The notes under the pieces: model-generated
The model's database searches: none
What the model was told of the DNA's origin: nothing
The model's input: the letters and a program-made list of their open reading frames with translations, nothing else
From: Psettodes erumei
Lineage: Eukaryota; Chordata; Actinopteri; Pleuronectiformes; Psettodidae
Assembly (NCBI GenBank): GCA_016785225.1
Contig: JAFBJZ010000641.1
Location: forward strand, 257,501-321,500
Length of the DNA: 64,000 nt
Reading direction: 5' to 3'
Made by a program: the position numbers and the translations under genes
Shown here: positions 32,270 through 42,011 of the stretch, piece after piece
Layout of the letters: the number at the start of each line of letters is the position of its first letter
Numbering within the stretch: position 1 is the first letter of the stretch

Positions 32270-32530
32270 CATCTCCTGGTCTTATCTCTCCGGACCAATT
32301 ACGTTGTTTTGTTCTTTTCTGAAAGATTAATTACTTTGGATTGAGCCGCCTTGGCAACTATTTGTTCTTTCATATCCATTAAGACCTGAGCTCATAATTG
32401 AAAATTTGTTCTGTTATTTAAAACCTGAGGAAATTTCCCATCAAAGACCGTTTAAGGTGCCAGAGCGGCTTCGTTACCTGTGAAAGTGGAACATGAAAGC
32501 GGGTTCTCACGTGTTAAACGAAATCATTTC
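32270..32530. promoter_or_regulatory. candidate conserved non-coding element
   Basis: An AT-rich, repeat-free stretch with AATTAC, TTAATTAC, TCAAAG and CATTAAG words. It has no reading frame of interest. Its texture is like enhancers near developmental genes. Confidence 0.35.
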
Positions 32531-32669
32531 TGAATATTACATCTGAGCTTGACACCTCATCACATTTTAAAAAGCCGTGTTCTTGTTAGGGTCGACATGT
32601 ACTTGGCTTCCTCCTGCACATCCATTCAGTCCTCGTTTGCTCTCAGCTTGGAGGAGTTTGTAGCACTCC

Positions 32670-32671
<2 letters not shown>

Positions 32672-32711
<40 letters not shown>
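32672..32711. repeat. (GT)n microsatellite, 40 bp
   Basis: A pure dinucleotide array. Confidence 0.95.
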
Positions 32712-32712
<1 letters not shown>

Positions 32713-33840
32713 CGGGCCCACCTTGGCAGTGGCACCAGCTATCAGCAGGGCCCAGCCGGTGTGCTAGCAGTGCGACCGCAGTGTTTGTAACAAAGCCGGT
32801 CCGACTGTGACGCTTCACATTTGTCCCCCGAGGCGAAGCGAGGTGGAACCTTCCAGGAACGAGGCTCTGAACGGATTCGCGGCGGCGGCGGTGGCGGCGA
32901 GGGGTGAGCGAGGTGCGGCGAAGCTGCGTCGCCATGTGTGCTGAGGAGGACGGACCTCGCTCGCGACAGTCGGCCAAGACGTCTGGCCAACGTGAGAAGC
33001 CACGCTGAGACGGAGGAAGACTTTTTCTTCTTCTTCTTCTTCTTCTAATAAATTGATTTCCTCTTTCACCAGGAAACGTGTGGCCTGCGTCCACTTCCTG
33101 CGCAACGCAACGCCGCAGAGACGGCAATCGTCGCTGACGTCGCCGCCGACGGGAATCACGCGGAGAAGTTTGTCACCGAAGTTTTCTTCATCACAGCGAC
33201 CGGCTCCTCGCGAACGCCCCGCCGCCCTCATTTGCGAGATGTGGCCGAGCATCAATCTGCCGTCGGTGCAAAGGCCCGCTGCCTCTGATCGCGTGTGAAG
33301 GCTTTAATTAGCCGGGGCTCAGATTGCAGCGTGTCAGGGCCAATCGGCTGAGGCGCGGAGAAAGACGACGACGACGGCGCTGCAGAAGCGATGGCGGCGG
33401 CGGCGGTGGTCAGACCCGGTGAAGTGGGTCAGGTCCGAAGTGAGCGGACAGGCGAGTGACACCGGCGTGTGATGTGACCCGTTAGCGGTGGGGCGGAGGG
33501 GGCTCGGGGCGGCTCTCGTCCCCGGTCTGTCTCGGCCGATGCAGGACGCCGGTAGCCACGGGGCAAACAAATCAGAGGAAGTCAGGGCGACGCCGGCTCA
33601 CAAGTTTACTGCTCCGGACTCTGAGGAATCACAGCGGACGTGCACAACTTCCAGGCCTTTACGGGGCTTTCAACCAGATCTAATGTTCTTCATCTTCGTC
33701 TGTCTTCCCCCTTTTCTTTCTTCACTTTAACATTTTCACCGAAGCGTCTTCCAGTGCATTTACAAAACAGAACATTACAAAAACAACAACTCACATCTGC
33801 ATCAGCTCAGGATCAAGTTATTCAGAGTCTGGATTTCGCC

Positions 33841-33874
33841 GCAGAGCTGCAGAGCTGCAGAGCTGCAGAGCTGC
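33841..33874. repeat. 8-bp tandem repeat (AGAGCTGC)n
   Basis: Four copies of an 8-bp unit containing the palindrome AGCT. Confidence 0.92.
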
Positions 33875-34314
33875 GAGTCTCTGGCCATGATATTAGCTGG
33901 TGTCTTCTTGGCTCTGCCTAAACAGGGCATGTGTAGCCACGGGGCAGCAGCATATCAGAGGTGATCAGCGTGATTCAGGCTGAGAGGACACACACACACA
34001 CACACACACACACTTGCGCAACTCCACTTTGTATTTGTTGCTGAGTTGGAGTCAGATCTTGTTAAAATTCCTGCAGAAATAACCTCAGCAGACAGTAAAA
34101 GCACCTCTGTCCAATATAAAAATAAATACCGCACTGATACAACATGAAATGCTGTTTGTATTTTCTCCATCTGGTCAAGTTAGAAATGAAACACTGTTAT
34201 GCTGTTAGATCTCACCAACCTGTCACGTCTTGCAGGGATTTACTCAATTACGAGCGTCTTTTTTTTTTTTTTTCTCATCATTACATGATATTATTTATGT
34301 CTCCTCGCTTGCAG

Positions 34315-34366
34315 ACGTGACTGGAGCTGCTGGAAGAAGACGTCTTGGCTGTACAGGAAGTTGAAG
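34315..34366 (+). other. candidate exon (unknown transcript)
   Basis: A 52-nt segment between a good acceptor (GCTTGCAG ending at 34314) and donor GAAG|GTGAGC at 34366/34367. One frame is open (RDWSCWKKTSWLYRKLK), with no family recognised. It is evidence for splicing potential only. Confidence 0.25.
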
Positions 34367-34849
34367 GTGAGCGGCCGACATCAGATCTGAAGAATTTAAG
34401 TGTGTCTGTTTGTGTCTGTGTAACCATCATCGGGAATGAAAGCGTTGTGCGAACCGTGCCGACACACAAAGGAAGAAGAAAAGGTAGAGTCTGTTTGGGT
34501 TTGATATGATCAGATATTTAAAGTAGCTCTAGCAGCTCTCACTTTGACTGTACATTTCAACTGGAACCGTCCTTTAAGATCTTCTAAGTGGGTTTGATTC
34601 AAAGACCTGAAGTGTATCGGGTTTTTTTTTTTTTTTTTTTCAACTCCGCCAACGTGTGTGAGCAAACGCAGCGGACACACAAAGAAAACACAACTGAGGC
34701 ACGTCGCTCCCAGGAACCGGGCTCCGACAAAACCCAACAATAACAGCTTGAAAAGATTTTTTTTTTCTAATTTGTGAACGTCTCTTTGCTGCCGCTGCTG
34801 CGTCTCTGAAGGCCGAACCCAAAAGAGTTTGGGATTCCAGTCAGAGTTG

Positions 34850-35345
34850 AGGGATGATTAGATTGCTTCACCCAATTCTTCTATCATCTGTCTCCCGGTG
34901 CCTTTAATATGCAAATTGTAGGTATGCAAAGCTCTGATGCTTTTATTTAAAAGACATGTCCTCAGGCGATAGCAGTGGGCTTCCAGGGAGAGCTCTGTTT
35001 TAGCATGAAATAAATAGTTGTTAAAGGGATCACACAAGTTCGTATCTTGGAAGATGAAAAGCTAATTGACATGAATAATTTATTTGTATTGCGGTATCTT
35101 AAAGATATCAAATAGCGGTGGATAAATAAAACTTGAGTTCAAGCATGATATGGAGCGTCGGCAGCACCGCTCTGAATATTCAGAGGGAATTCTATCTTTC
35201 AGATTAGTCATCAGCCTTTAAACTCATAATGGCATTTGTCCTAAGGTCACTCCACTGCAATTATCAAATATTACCAGAATACTCAGAGGTATTAAGAATA
35301 ATGATCTGAAGAGGAATGATTGTGTTGCTCCTGCAGTCCAGGATG
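34850..35345. promoter_or_regulatory. strong candidate conserved non-coding element
   Basis: About 500 bp of complex, moderately AT-rich sequence without any simple repeat, the longest such block downstream of zeb2. It has a perfect octamer ATGCAAAT at 34909-34916, AATTGACATGAATAATTTAT around 35064-35083 and several TAAT/ATTA and TATCAAAT words. All frames have frequent stops. It is a likely enhancer by texture; conservation was not tested. Confidence 0.45.
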
Positions 35346-36403
35346 GTAAAATAGTGGGGGTGGGGGGGCACAGGCAAAGAGACAAGAGAAAAAACTTGTG
35401 ACATCATCTCAAATTACATTTTTGCAACTTTGGTTTTTAGCTTTAGGAAGAAAGTTATTCATCTTCTGTAATGAGCGGAGCAGCTCTTGTTTTTTTTTTG
35501 GGGAATGATGTGCTCGGATGCGTGTACTCAGCCCGCCCTCCCTGAGTTCAGTCTGACATCCAATCAAATCTGACCGACTGACATTTTCCCTAAATGACGA
35601 AGCCTGCCCACCAGGCCCTCCGCCCAGGCTAAAGTGCTCAAAGTTTTTTAAAAATTACATTTTGACCCCAGTACAGAGGAGGTCCTCACGCTCCCGAGCT
35701 GAATCCTACTCCATATCTCTGTTGGCATAGTTAGAATTCAGCGGAGCTCTGCTCTAACGGGAAGGCCCTCCTGATTAGAGAAAACCCACAATGCCCTCTG
35801 TTGTTGTTGTGAACTTTTGACTGCGTGGGCTGGGCCTCGGCAGCGGCAGGCTGCGCTTGGGAGTCGGCAGAGGGGCGGAATACTTGACATTTCTCCGTGA
35901 TGACAGCCTTGTTACTACTCTCGTTTCATACTGTATGCATCCTCTCTGTGTGGACCCCGCGTCTCCCGTGGCAACACAAAAAAAATCTGATTTGGATGAC
36001 AAATACTTTCCGGCTCCGGAGCGCGGACCCACCCAGCTTGTAGCTCAAACTGAGGCCTGAGCAGTTGTTTTCAAGGGCTGTTTGACATACGCTGGGTGTG
36101 AATTTGTTCCTCGGGGACTCAGCAGAACATGAGGATGAAGTATCAGGAGCTGTTTTCTCGTTTACACGAGTGGTGCGCAAACACCAGAGCCTCAGGGGAT
36201 AAACGTCACGTACATCATTGTCGTCATATTAACTTGTCTTTTAATTTTTGATGACATGAAACCTTTCACGTTCCCTTATATGAACAATAAAACTCTGCAC
36301 ACTGATCCAATCAGGCTTTTATTCTTTGTTTGACATAAAAACAAAATAACCTAGTTAATAAAAAAATAGTTGGAAATATTGATTATTCTTTAATATGAAA
36401 ATG
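35346..36403. other. intergenic stretch, nothing coding seen
   Basis: Complex AT-balanced sequence with a short G run at about 35356-35368. There is an AATAAA at about 36287 with no associated gene. No RNA gene or mobile-element terminus was recognised. Confidence 0.6.
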
Positions 36404-36827
36404 TTTTATTTCTGTAAATGTTGTATTAGTTTTTAAATGTATTTGTATATATTTTGGTGTGTTTACGTATTGTTTGTCATGTTTTACTTCCTTACGTAAA
36501 TAAGGAAAAACTTGTGCCGGGCGACTTCCTGAGGTCACTTCCTGTTCCAGTTTGGTCCGTGAGCCCATGACTTGGTGAGTGTTAACTCGTTCAGGCTTAT
36601 AGTTAAAAAACTAAATGCAGAAACGCTAAAGAGCGACGCGCTTTGCCTGCTGTCATGTTGATTTAATTCATGTCGCAGAACTGTTTTCGTCGAGTGCCGC
36701 TCTTAATTGTATGTCATGCTAATTTGAAAGCTAGCTAAGCTAGCGTTAGCACGCCGGTGGCTCCTGATTAACGGGTCTCCCTCTCTGCATTAAAAGTGTG
36801 CAGGTACAGAGCAGCCCAGTCAGAAAC
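36404..36827. repeat. diverged tandem duplication, copy 1
   Basis: Copy 1 shares landmarks in the same order with 36828-37220: a CTGTAAAT-T/A-TTG start, TATTGTTT then GTTTTACTT, the shared GAGGTCACTTCCTGTTCC (36531 and 36958), GTTGATTTA followed by CATGTCG-AGAA (36657 and 37118), and CATTAAA-GTG (36788 and 37191). Offsets of roughly 400-460 bp show small indels. Copy 1 carries ACTTCCTG ETS-type words and a GCTAGC-rich segment. Confidence 0.7.
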
Positions 36828-37220
36828 GTTTTTTTTCCTGTAAATATTGCGTTAATGCTTTCTGTTGTATTTTTATATATTGTTTGTGGTGTTTAAATAT
36901 TGTTTATTGCACGTTTTACTTGTGGAAAAATACGACAAACTTTCCCGGAAGTTTCCTGAGGTCACTTCCTGTTCCCGCAGGAGAGCCCGCGAATTGTTCC
37001 GCGTTCTCTCGTTCAAGTTCACGTATAAAAACAGAAGGCAAAAAAATGCTAAATAGTGGCGCAGTGTTTACTCTGCGGGTGTCACACACTCGGTACGTTG
37101 TCGTTGTTGTTTTTTGTGTTGATTTATTCATGTCGGAGAAGTGTTTTTGTGGAGTGCAGCTCCTAATTCTGTCATATTTATTTAATTATTCATTAAAGGT
37201 GCGCGGCCACACAGTCCCCT
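36828..37220. repeat. diverged tandem duplication, copy 2
   Basis: Copy 2 of the unit in 36404-36827. It includes CCCGGAAGTTTCC (an ETS/GABP-type CCGGAAGT core) upstream of the shared GAGGTCACTTCCTG block. Divergence is well above recent-duplication level. Confidence 0.7.
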
Positions 37221-37525
37221 GAAGCAGCTGGACCGGCTTTATTCTACTGTATATCCTGGTATGTCAGCTCCTACTTCCACTTTTTCTTATGCACAGTTAT
37301 TTTGTGTTGACATATTGGGCATTCCTGTTGTGTGTGCGTTCAGGTTTATGAAAAAGGAATACAGGCAAGTCAAATTCATGAATATTAATACTGAACTCTA
37401 CATGTATAGACACATTTATATGAATTTCTAATTTAAAAAAAATGTATTTTAATGAATGCAGTGGCACATATATGTATATTGTCAGCTACTGAATTTACCA
37501 ACTGTGTGTATATGCTTTTATCCAG

Positions 37526-37630
37526 AGGAGAGATCAACCCACGACCAACACCACCACCACCCAACCTCCACGTTAGCATCGTGAGAGCAGAGGTCGTCAC
37601 CTCCTCCACCTCCAAACAGCCTCCTGCAAG
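37526..37630 (+). other. candidate exon (unknown transcript)
   Basis: A 105-nt (35-codon) segment with acceptor TTTTATCCAG ending at 37525 and a strong donor GCAAG|GTAAGA at 37630/37631. One frame is open throughout and Pro-rich (INPRPTPPPPNLHVSIVRAE inside). It lies about 300 bp after the duplicated ETS-site region. No family was recognised. Confidence 0.3.
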
Positions 37631-38189
37631 GTAAGATGATTTTTTATTTGTACAGTTAATGAGACTGGGACAGGTGCGTGTTGGCCTCAAGTACATATCA
37701 GTTTTCTATGCGTCTACTTACGCTAGTGCGTTAATGATGCTAATAATAGTACTTGTGTATTGGTACCTGCTTGTACATTTACTCCGACCGGTCGCGCTCC
37801 CACCATCACAACTGCTACTTCTACTCTGCGTTTGTGTAGATGTAAGTGTGTGCGTCTGTGTGCGTGTGTGGACTATCTGTTTGAGACCCATGTGACGTTT
37901 TTTTTTTTTTGGGGGGGACCGAGCGCCGGTACGAGCTCCTTCCCGCTTTTTTACTCCAGAAGAAGCGCGATCGTACGACCTCTCCACCGTTAAATCACAC
38001 AGGCCTGAAGTGGCACGGAGCAGAAATGAAACCCGGCGTGGTAATGCGAAGCGGGATATGGAACCTCACAGCTCTTCTGGGCCGAATAGCAAGTGTTAAA
38101 TGAGAGAAGTGCGGCGTCTTTGAATAGAGGAATACATCCGTATGGGGAGGCGAGGGGGCTGACAATGAACCCCCTCACTCCGAGTTTAG

Positions 38190-38340
38190 CCTGCGAGAGG
38201 CCGACTTGTTCATCCCTTGTTATGCCGCTAATGTGTATGATTTAAGGGGGAATTATGCACATCTCAATGTGCCTATAAATGACATTATTCATGCACAGGT
38301 GCTGCACTAAGCAGCTCCTGAATGATAATTAAGATAATCT
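38190..38340. promoter_or_regulatory. candidate conserved non-coding element
   Basis: A repeat-free AT-rich stretch with CTAATGTG, AATTATGCAC, CATTATTCATGCAC and AATGATAATTAAG words. It is called by texture only. Confidence 0.35.
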
Positions 38341-39609
38341 TTCTCTTTTTTTTCTTCCTTCACGCTCGCTCGCTCCCTTTTCTCACGGATCCACTTTGTT
38401 CAGGCAATATCTCCTGTGTCAATACCTCGCTAGACTGCAGCCCCCTCTCCCCTCAGCCATTGTCTGATCCTTATTCAGCACTAAAACCCGCACTAACAAG
38501 TGAGACCACGTCTATGTTTCTCCCCCGAGCCCGACGGTATTTCTGAGAAATAACGTGCCAAGTTGAATTAAAGTGAAAGAATAAAAAAAAAAAAAAAAAA
38601 AAAAGAGGGAGGGGAAAAAAAAAAACTTTTGCAAGGCAGAAACTTGGCTGCAGCGATCCCAGGGGAATTCACCGCGCAATGAATTTCTCAAACGAGAATA
38701 TGAAGACATTGATGTCGAGCACTTTGCATATGATAAGCTCTTTTTCCATAAAGAGAAATGATTAGTTTTAGAACGGTTAGGAAATGTTGCTGGGGAGAAA
38801 GCGTTCCAGGCTCACACATATTAAGGACATTTAGAATACATTAAAAAAAAAAAAAAAGAGAGAGAAATTTAGTTACAGTTAGGTGGTAAGTTATGCCAAA
38901 ACCACGTTTAAACTCAGGTTTTCTGATAAAACTCGGCTGAAGCGAAACTTTCTTCTTCCCCGCAACAGAAGGGACATATGAACCGAATTTGTCCTGATCT
39001 GTTTGGACAGTAGCGAGACGCTCGGTGCCAAATCTCCGTGTAGAAAATGCATCATCGCAGAGATAGAGTTAGTGAATCCAGCTTCGTTTGTGTTATTGGG
39101 GAACCTGAGGCTGTTTGGGGCTGGAACCCGTCTCCGCTGTGGTAAACAGTGAGTGATGATTATCGTCGCTTACCGAGAGGAAATCCAGCTGTATTGTTTT
39201 AGCACGGCCACTTGTTTACAAGAACCTCTCTCCAGTGGACGGGCCGCGCTTGATTCAGTTTTCCTTTGTGTGCAAATCACTCGTTTTGTTTGTATTTTTT
39301 CCATTTTCTTGTTGTGTTACGCTCCTCGTCGGCCCTCGCTCGCTCGCTCTCGCTCGCTCCGGCCCACGTTTTGCGAGGGGAAGCCATCCAGTGTCTTTGT
39401 GGCCCGCAGCTGGGTTTCATTACCCCGGCTTTTGCCACACCCTCTCACTTCAAATAAACACGCGGGGTATGTACGCCACAGCGGGGACAAATAGGAGCTG
39501 CAAATAATTGGTAGCGTTTGTTTTAAACTGCCGCGGCTGCCAGGTGGGTGGAGTTGACCGCCTGGAGGTCTGTCAGGTGAGGTGTGGGTGACAGGAAAGG
39601 TTATGTGCC

Positions 39610-39672
39610 AGAGGTGGAAAGTACATTTTTCAGGTATTTGTGCTGGAGTATTTCCATCTAATCTTTACTTCT
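39610..39672 (+). mobile_element. relic of an abundant teleost interspersed repeat (GTGGAAAGTA type)
   Basis: AGAGGTGGAAAGTAC, then an AGGTATTTGTGCTGGAGTAT-like stretch and TTTACTTCT, resemble the common acanthomorph repeat with alternating GTAC-rich words as I recall it. The copy is short and diverged. A further fragment (GAGTACTTTTACTTCTGGTA type) lies at 40008-40060. The assignment is from memory. Confidence 0.4.
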
Positions 39673-39817
39673 CGTGTGTTCGACGTCTCTGCAGCTTTGC
39701 TTTTTTTTTTTTAGTTTCCTCCAGCTGCACGGGGAAATATCTTCCCTTTTGTACATGTCTTTTTTTGGGAAGTCGCCCCCAAATATTTTACAAGGTCAGT
39801 GTCGCTGTATCCCAGAT

Positions 39818-39852
<35 letters not shown>

Positions 39853-40007
39853 TGCGGCTGCAGTCAGCCTGTTCTCCGGTGCAGATCTGGTCTGGCGATG
39901 TGAGACTAGGTGATAATTATCTGTGGGTTTGTCACCACCAGCAACCTGCTCTCACGTTCCATGCAGAGCCGTAATTAACATGAAGACATGACTCGGTGCA
40001 GTTTTAA

Positions 40008-40060
40008 TGAGTACTTTTACTTCTGGTACTTCCATACATGTTGCTTATTTTGCCGCTTTA
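40008..40060 (+). mobile_element. second fragment of the GTGGAAAGTA-type repeat
   Basis: Words such as GAGTACTTTTACTTC and GGTACTTCCA fit the downstream part of the repeat whose start is at 39610. They are separated by about 340 bp of other sequence, including a CA array. Confidence 0.35.
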
Positions 40061-41443
40061 ACTTGTAATGCATGCGAAATATGGATCTTAAACACGTTTC
40101 CTTGGCTGTGACACAAATTACTGCCTTTTATTTATTTCTTTTTTTTCAATAAGTAAAGTTTGGTTACGGATTGATGCTTTTAAGAGAAGTCGGCCACAAC
40201 TTTGTGCTGTTGGAAAAGTGTTGCAGCCGTCAACAGGTGGCAAAAATGTGTCTCTTCCCTCCAGTATTTTCAGATCTGACGCCAAACGTGCGCGATGTCC
40301 ACGACGGCGTTAAAAAAAAAAAAAAAGAATCGCACGCTTCCTGCTTCTACACTGAAGGGGTTAATACGCCCTCCTCTCCCGAAGCCGAGTTTGGATTAAA
40401 AGGAAATCTAAATCCAGGGAATAATCTTGAATTAAGTAAAGAGACAAAGTAATAGTAATAGCAGCTCTCTTACCGTACAGTTTAAAAAAAAAAAAGAAAA
40501 ACCTGGGCCGCCGACTACATCTGTCACCGCCGCAGTCGCACACGGCAGAATTAAGTTCCTCTAAAGCCCAGATTTCCTTTGCAAATGACACTGAATCATA
40601 TATATATATTTGAACTGTGCCTCCTGGCTACAGCGCGTCCTCAAACATCTTTAATAAGGATGAGCGTGTTCGGGGGCCGCCGCAGCTCCACTTTTAAATT
40701 AGAAATAACCCGGCGCCACGCCTGGCTTTACAGAAAAGGTTAGGTTTAAACACAACACATTAATCTCTGCTTCTCGTTTGCACATTTATGGATCTAAAAT
40801 AAAGTGTGTGTGTGTGTGTGTGTGTGTGCGAGCGACGGCCAGCGCCATTAACCAAAACATGAAAAAGCAATTATAGAAATGAGCGTCTTGTGGGGGGAGA
40901 AGTGTCCGCCGATCTCCTGACTAAAATGTTTAAAAGGGGGGAATTTAAATCGGCGTTTCTGCGGAGGGAGGTTTGTCCGCGCTTAATCTGAATATGATAA
41001 GGCGCGGATGAAAATCAATAATTATCCAGGACGGTAATATACTCGGAGGATGCCACGCCGCGCCGCGCCGCCCCGTCGTATAGATCAGGAATGTGCGTGC
41101 AGGCCGCACAACCTCCACCTGATTACAGCGGCTCATGTCTGCTTTTTTTTATTTATTTATTTATTTGTGGCAGAAATTACAGCTTTTACTGATGACGGGC
41201 GATTTGAGAGCGCCCCGGTTGAATAGTCGCAGGTGCCGTGTTGTTTGGAGTCGAGCTGTAAAATAGTGTTTTTATTTCGTTTTTATTTTCCAGCGTGCCA
41301 GGAGAGAGAGAGACGCACGCACAAAAAAAAAAAAAAAAAAGTCCAGCGAGAGTGAAACGCTGTTTTTATGTGGCCATTAGCAGATTGGAGTTTTACTCAC
41401 ACAAATCTTTTGCAGGAGCCGAGACACGCAACTTCTTCTCTCT

Positions 41444-41446
<3 letters not shown>

Positions 41447-41503
<57 letters not shown>
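41447..41503. repeat. (TG)n microsatellite, 57 bp
   Basis: A TG array preceded by (TC)n and followed after a few bases by a poly-A run of about 17. Confidence 0.96.
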
Positions 41504-41505
<2 letters not shown>

Positions 41506-41650
41506 GGCAAAAAAAAAAAAAAAAATTCCTGTCAGTTGTCGTGGAGGCTGGCGCTGAACGCGCTGCGTGTCGGCCCGGGTCAGGCTGTTTCACTTAATCC
41601 ACAATATGCGAAACATTGTGTTGTTTGTGCATGATTTGTAATCGCTGACT

Positions 41651-41736
41651 CACCTGTGGGTGTAAAGCGTACACCACAGGTGTAAAGCGCGCACATTATC
41701 GGCGTCTTTGTGCGTCTTTGTGCGTCGCTTCACCTG
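41651..41736. promoter_or_regulatory. cluster of three CACCTG E-boxes (ZEB-type sites)
   Basis: CACCTG lies at 41651-41656, its reverse complement CAGGTG at 41677-41682 and CACCTG at 41731-41736. The first two sit beside a 20-bp tandem unit sharing GGTGTAAAGCG (41659 and 41679). ZEB proteins bind paired CACCT sites with flexible spacing and orientation, so a ZEB-bound, possibly autoregulatory, element is possible. Confidence 0.3.
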
Positions 41737-41852
41737 CGTCGTCTTCGCGGCGGGAGTTCACGCGCGGACGACTCGGCTCCGTCAAAGCGTCCGCACATCT
41801 GTGTGTGTTTGCGCGGTATTATTTTCAGTAAGATGAAGCAAACATTGAGACG

Positions 41853-41853
<1 letters not shown>

Positions 41854-41901
<48 letters not shown>
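41854..41901. repeat. (TG)n microsatellite, 48 bp
   Basis: A pure array. It lies about 40 bp upstream of a candidate exon. Confidence 0.96.
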
Positions 41902-41903
<2 letters not shown>

Positions 41904-41941
41904 CGGGGGGGTGAAACATCTTTGTTCCCTCTGCTCTTTAG

Positions 41942-42011
41942 AGAGCTTTAGCCGGCCCGTCTTCACTGAAGCGTACAGGATGTGCCTGATGTTTCCTTGG
42001 CAGAGGAAAAG
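41942..42011 (+). other. candidate exon (unknown transcript)
   Basis: A 70-nt segment with a C/T-rich tract and CTTTAG acceptor ending at 41941, and donor AAAAG|GTAAAA at 42011/42012. One frame is open (SFSRPVFTEAYRMCLMFPWQ inside). No family was recognised, and splice potential alone is weak evidence. Confidence 0.25.

Larger units (their letters stand above)
29048..34314. other. intergenic stretch
   Basis: No gene was recognised. AT-rich, complex islands lie at about 29990-30310 and 32270-32530. Repeats include (CT)n at about 29898-29917, (GT)n at 31567-31606 and 32672-32711, TTC runs at about 31102-31118 and 33026-33046, an 8-bp AGAGCTGC array at 33841-33874 and (CA)n at about 33989-34012. 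Confidence 0.7.
37631..41941. other. intergenic stretch
   Basis: No gene was recognised. It holds an AT-rich complex island at about 38190-38340, 22-base A runs at about 38583-38604, relics of a teleost interspersed repeat at 39610-39672 and 40008-40060, (CA)n at about 39821-39848, (GT)n at about 40805-40827, 41447-41503 and 41854-41901, and a cluster of CACCTG E-boxes at 41651-41736. Confidence 0.65.

Noticed and set aside
32815..33255. 146-codon minus-strand frame with an acidic run
   Set aside because: The acidic run is the translation of a TTC repeat and the rest is GC-rich without motif; competing frames on the other strand are equally open.
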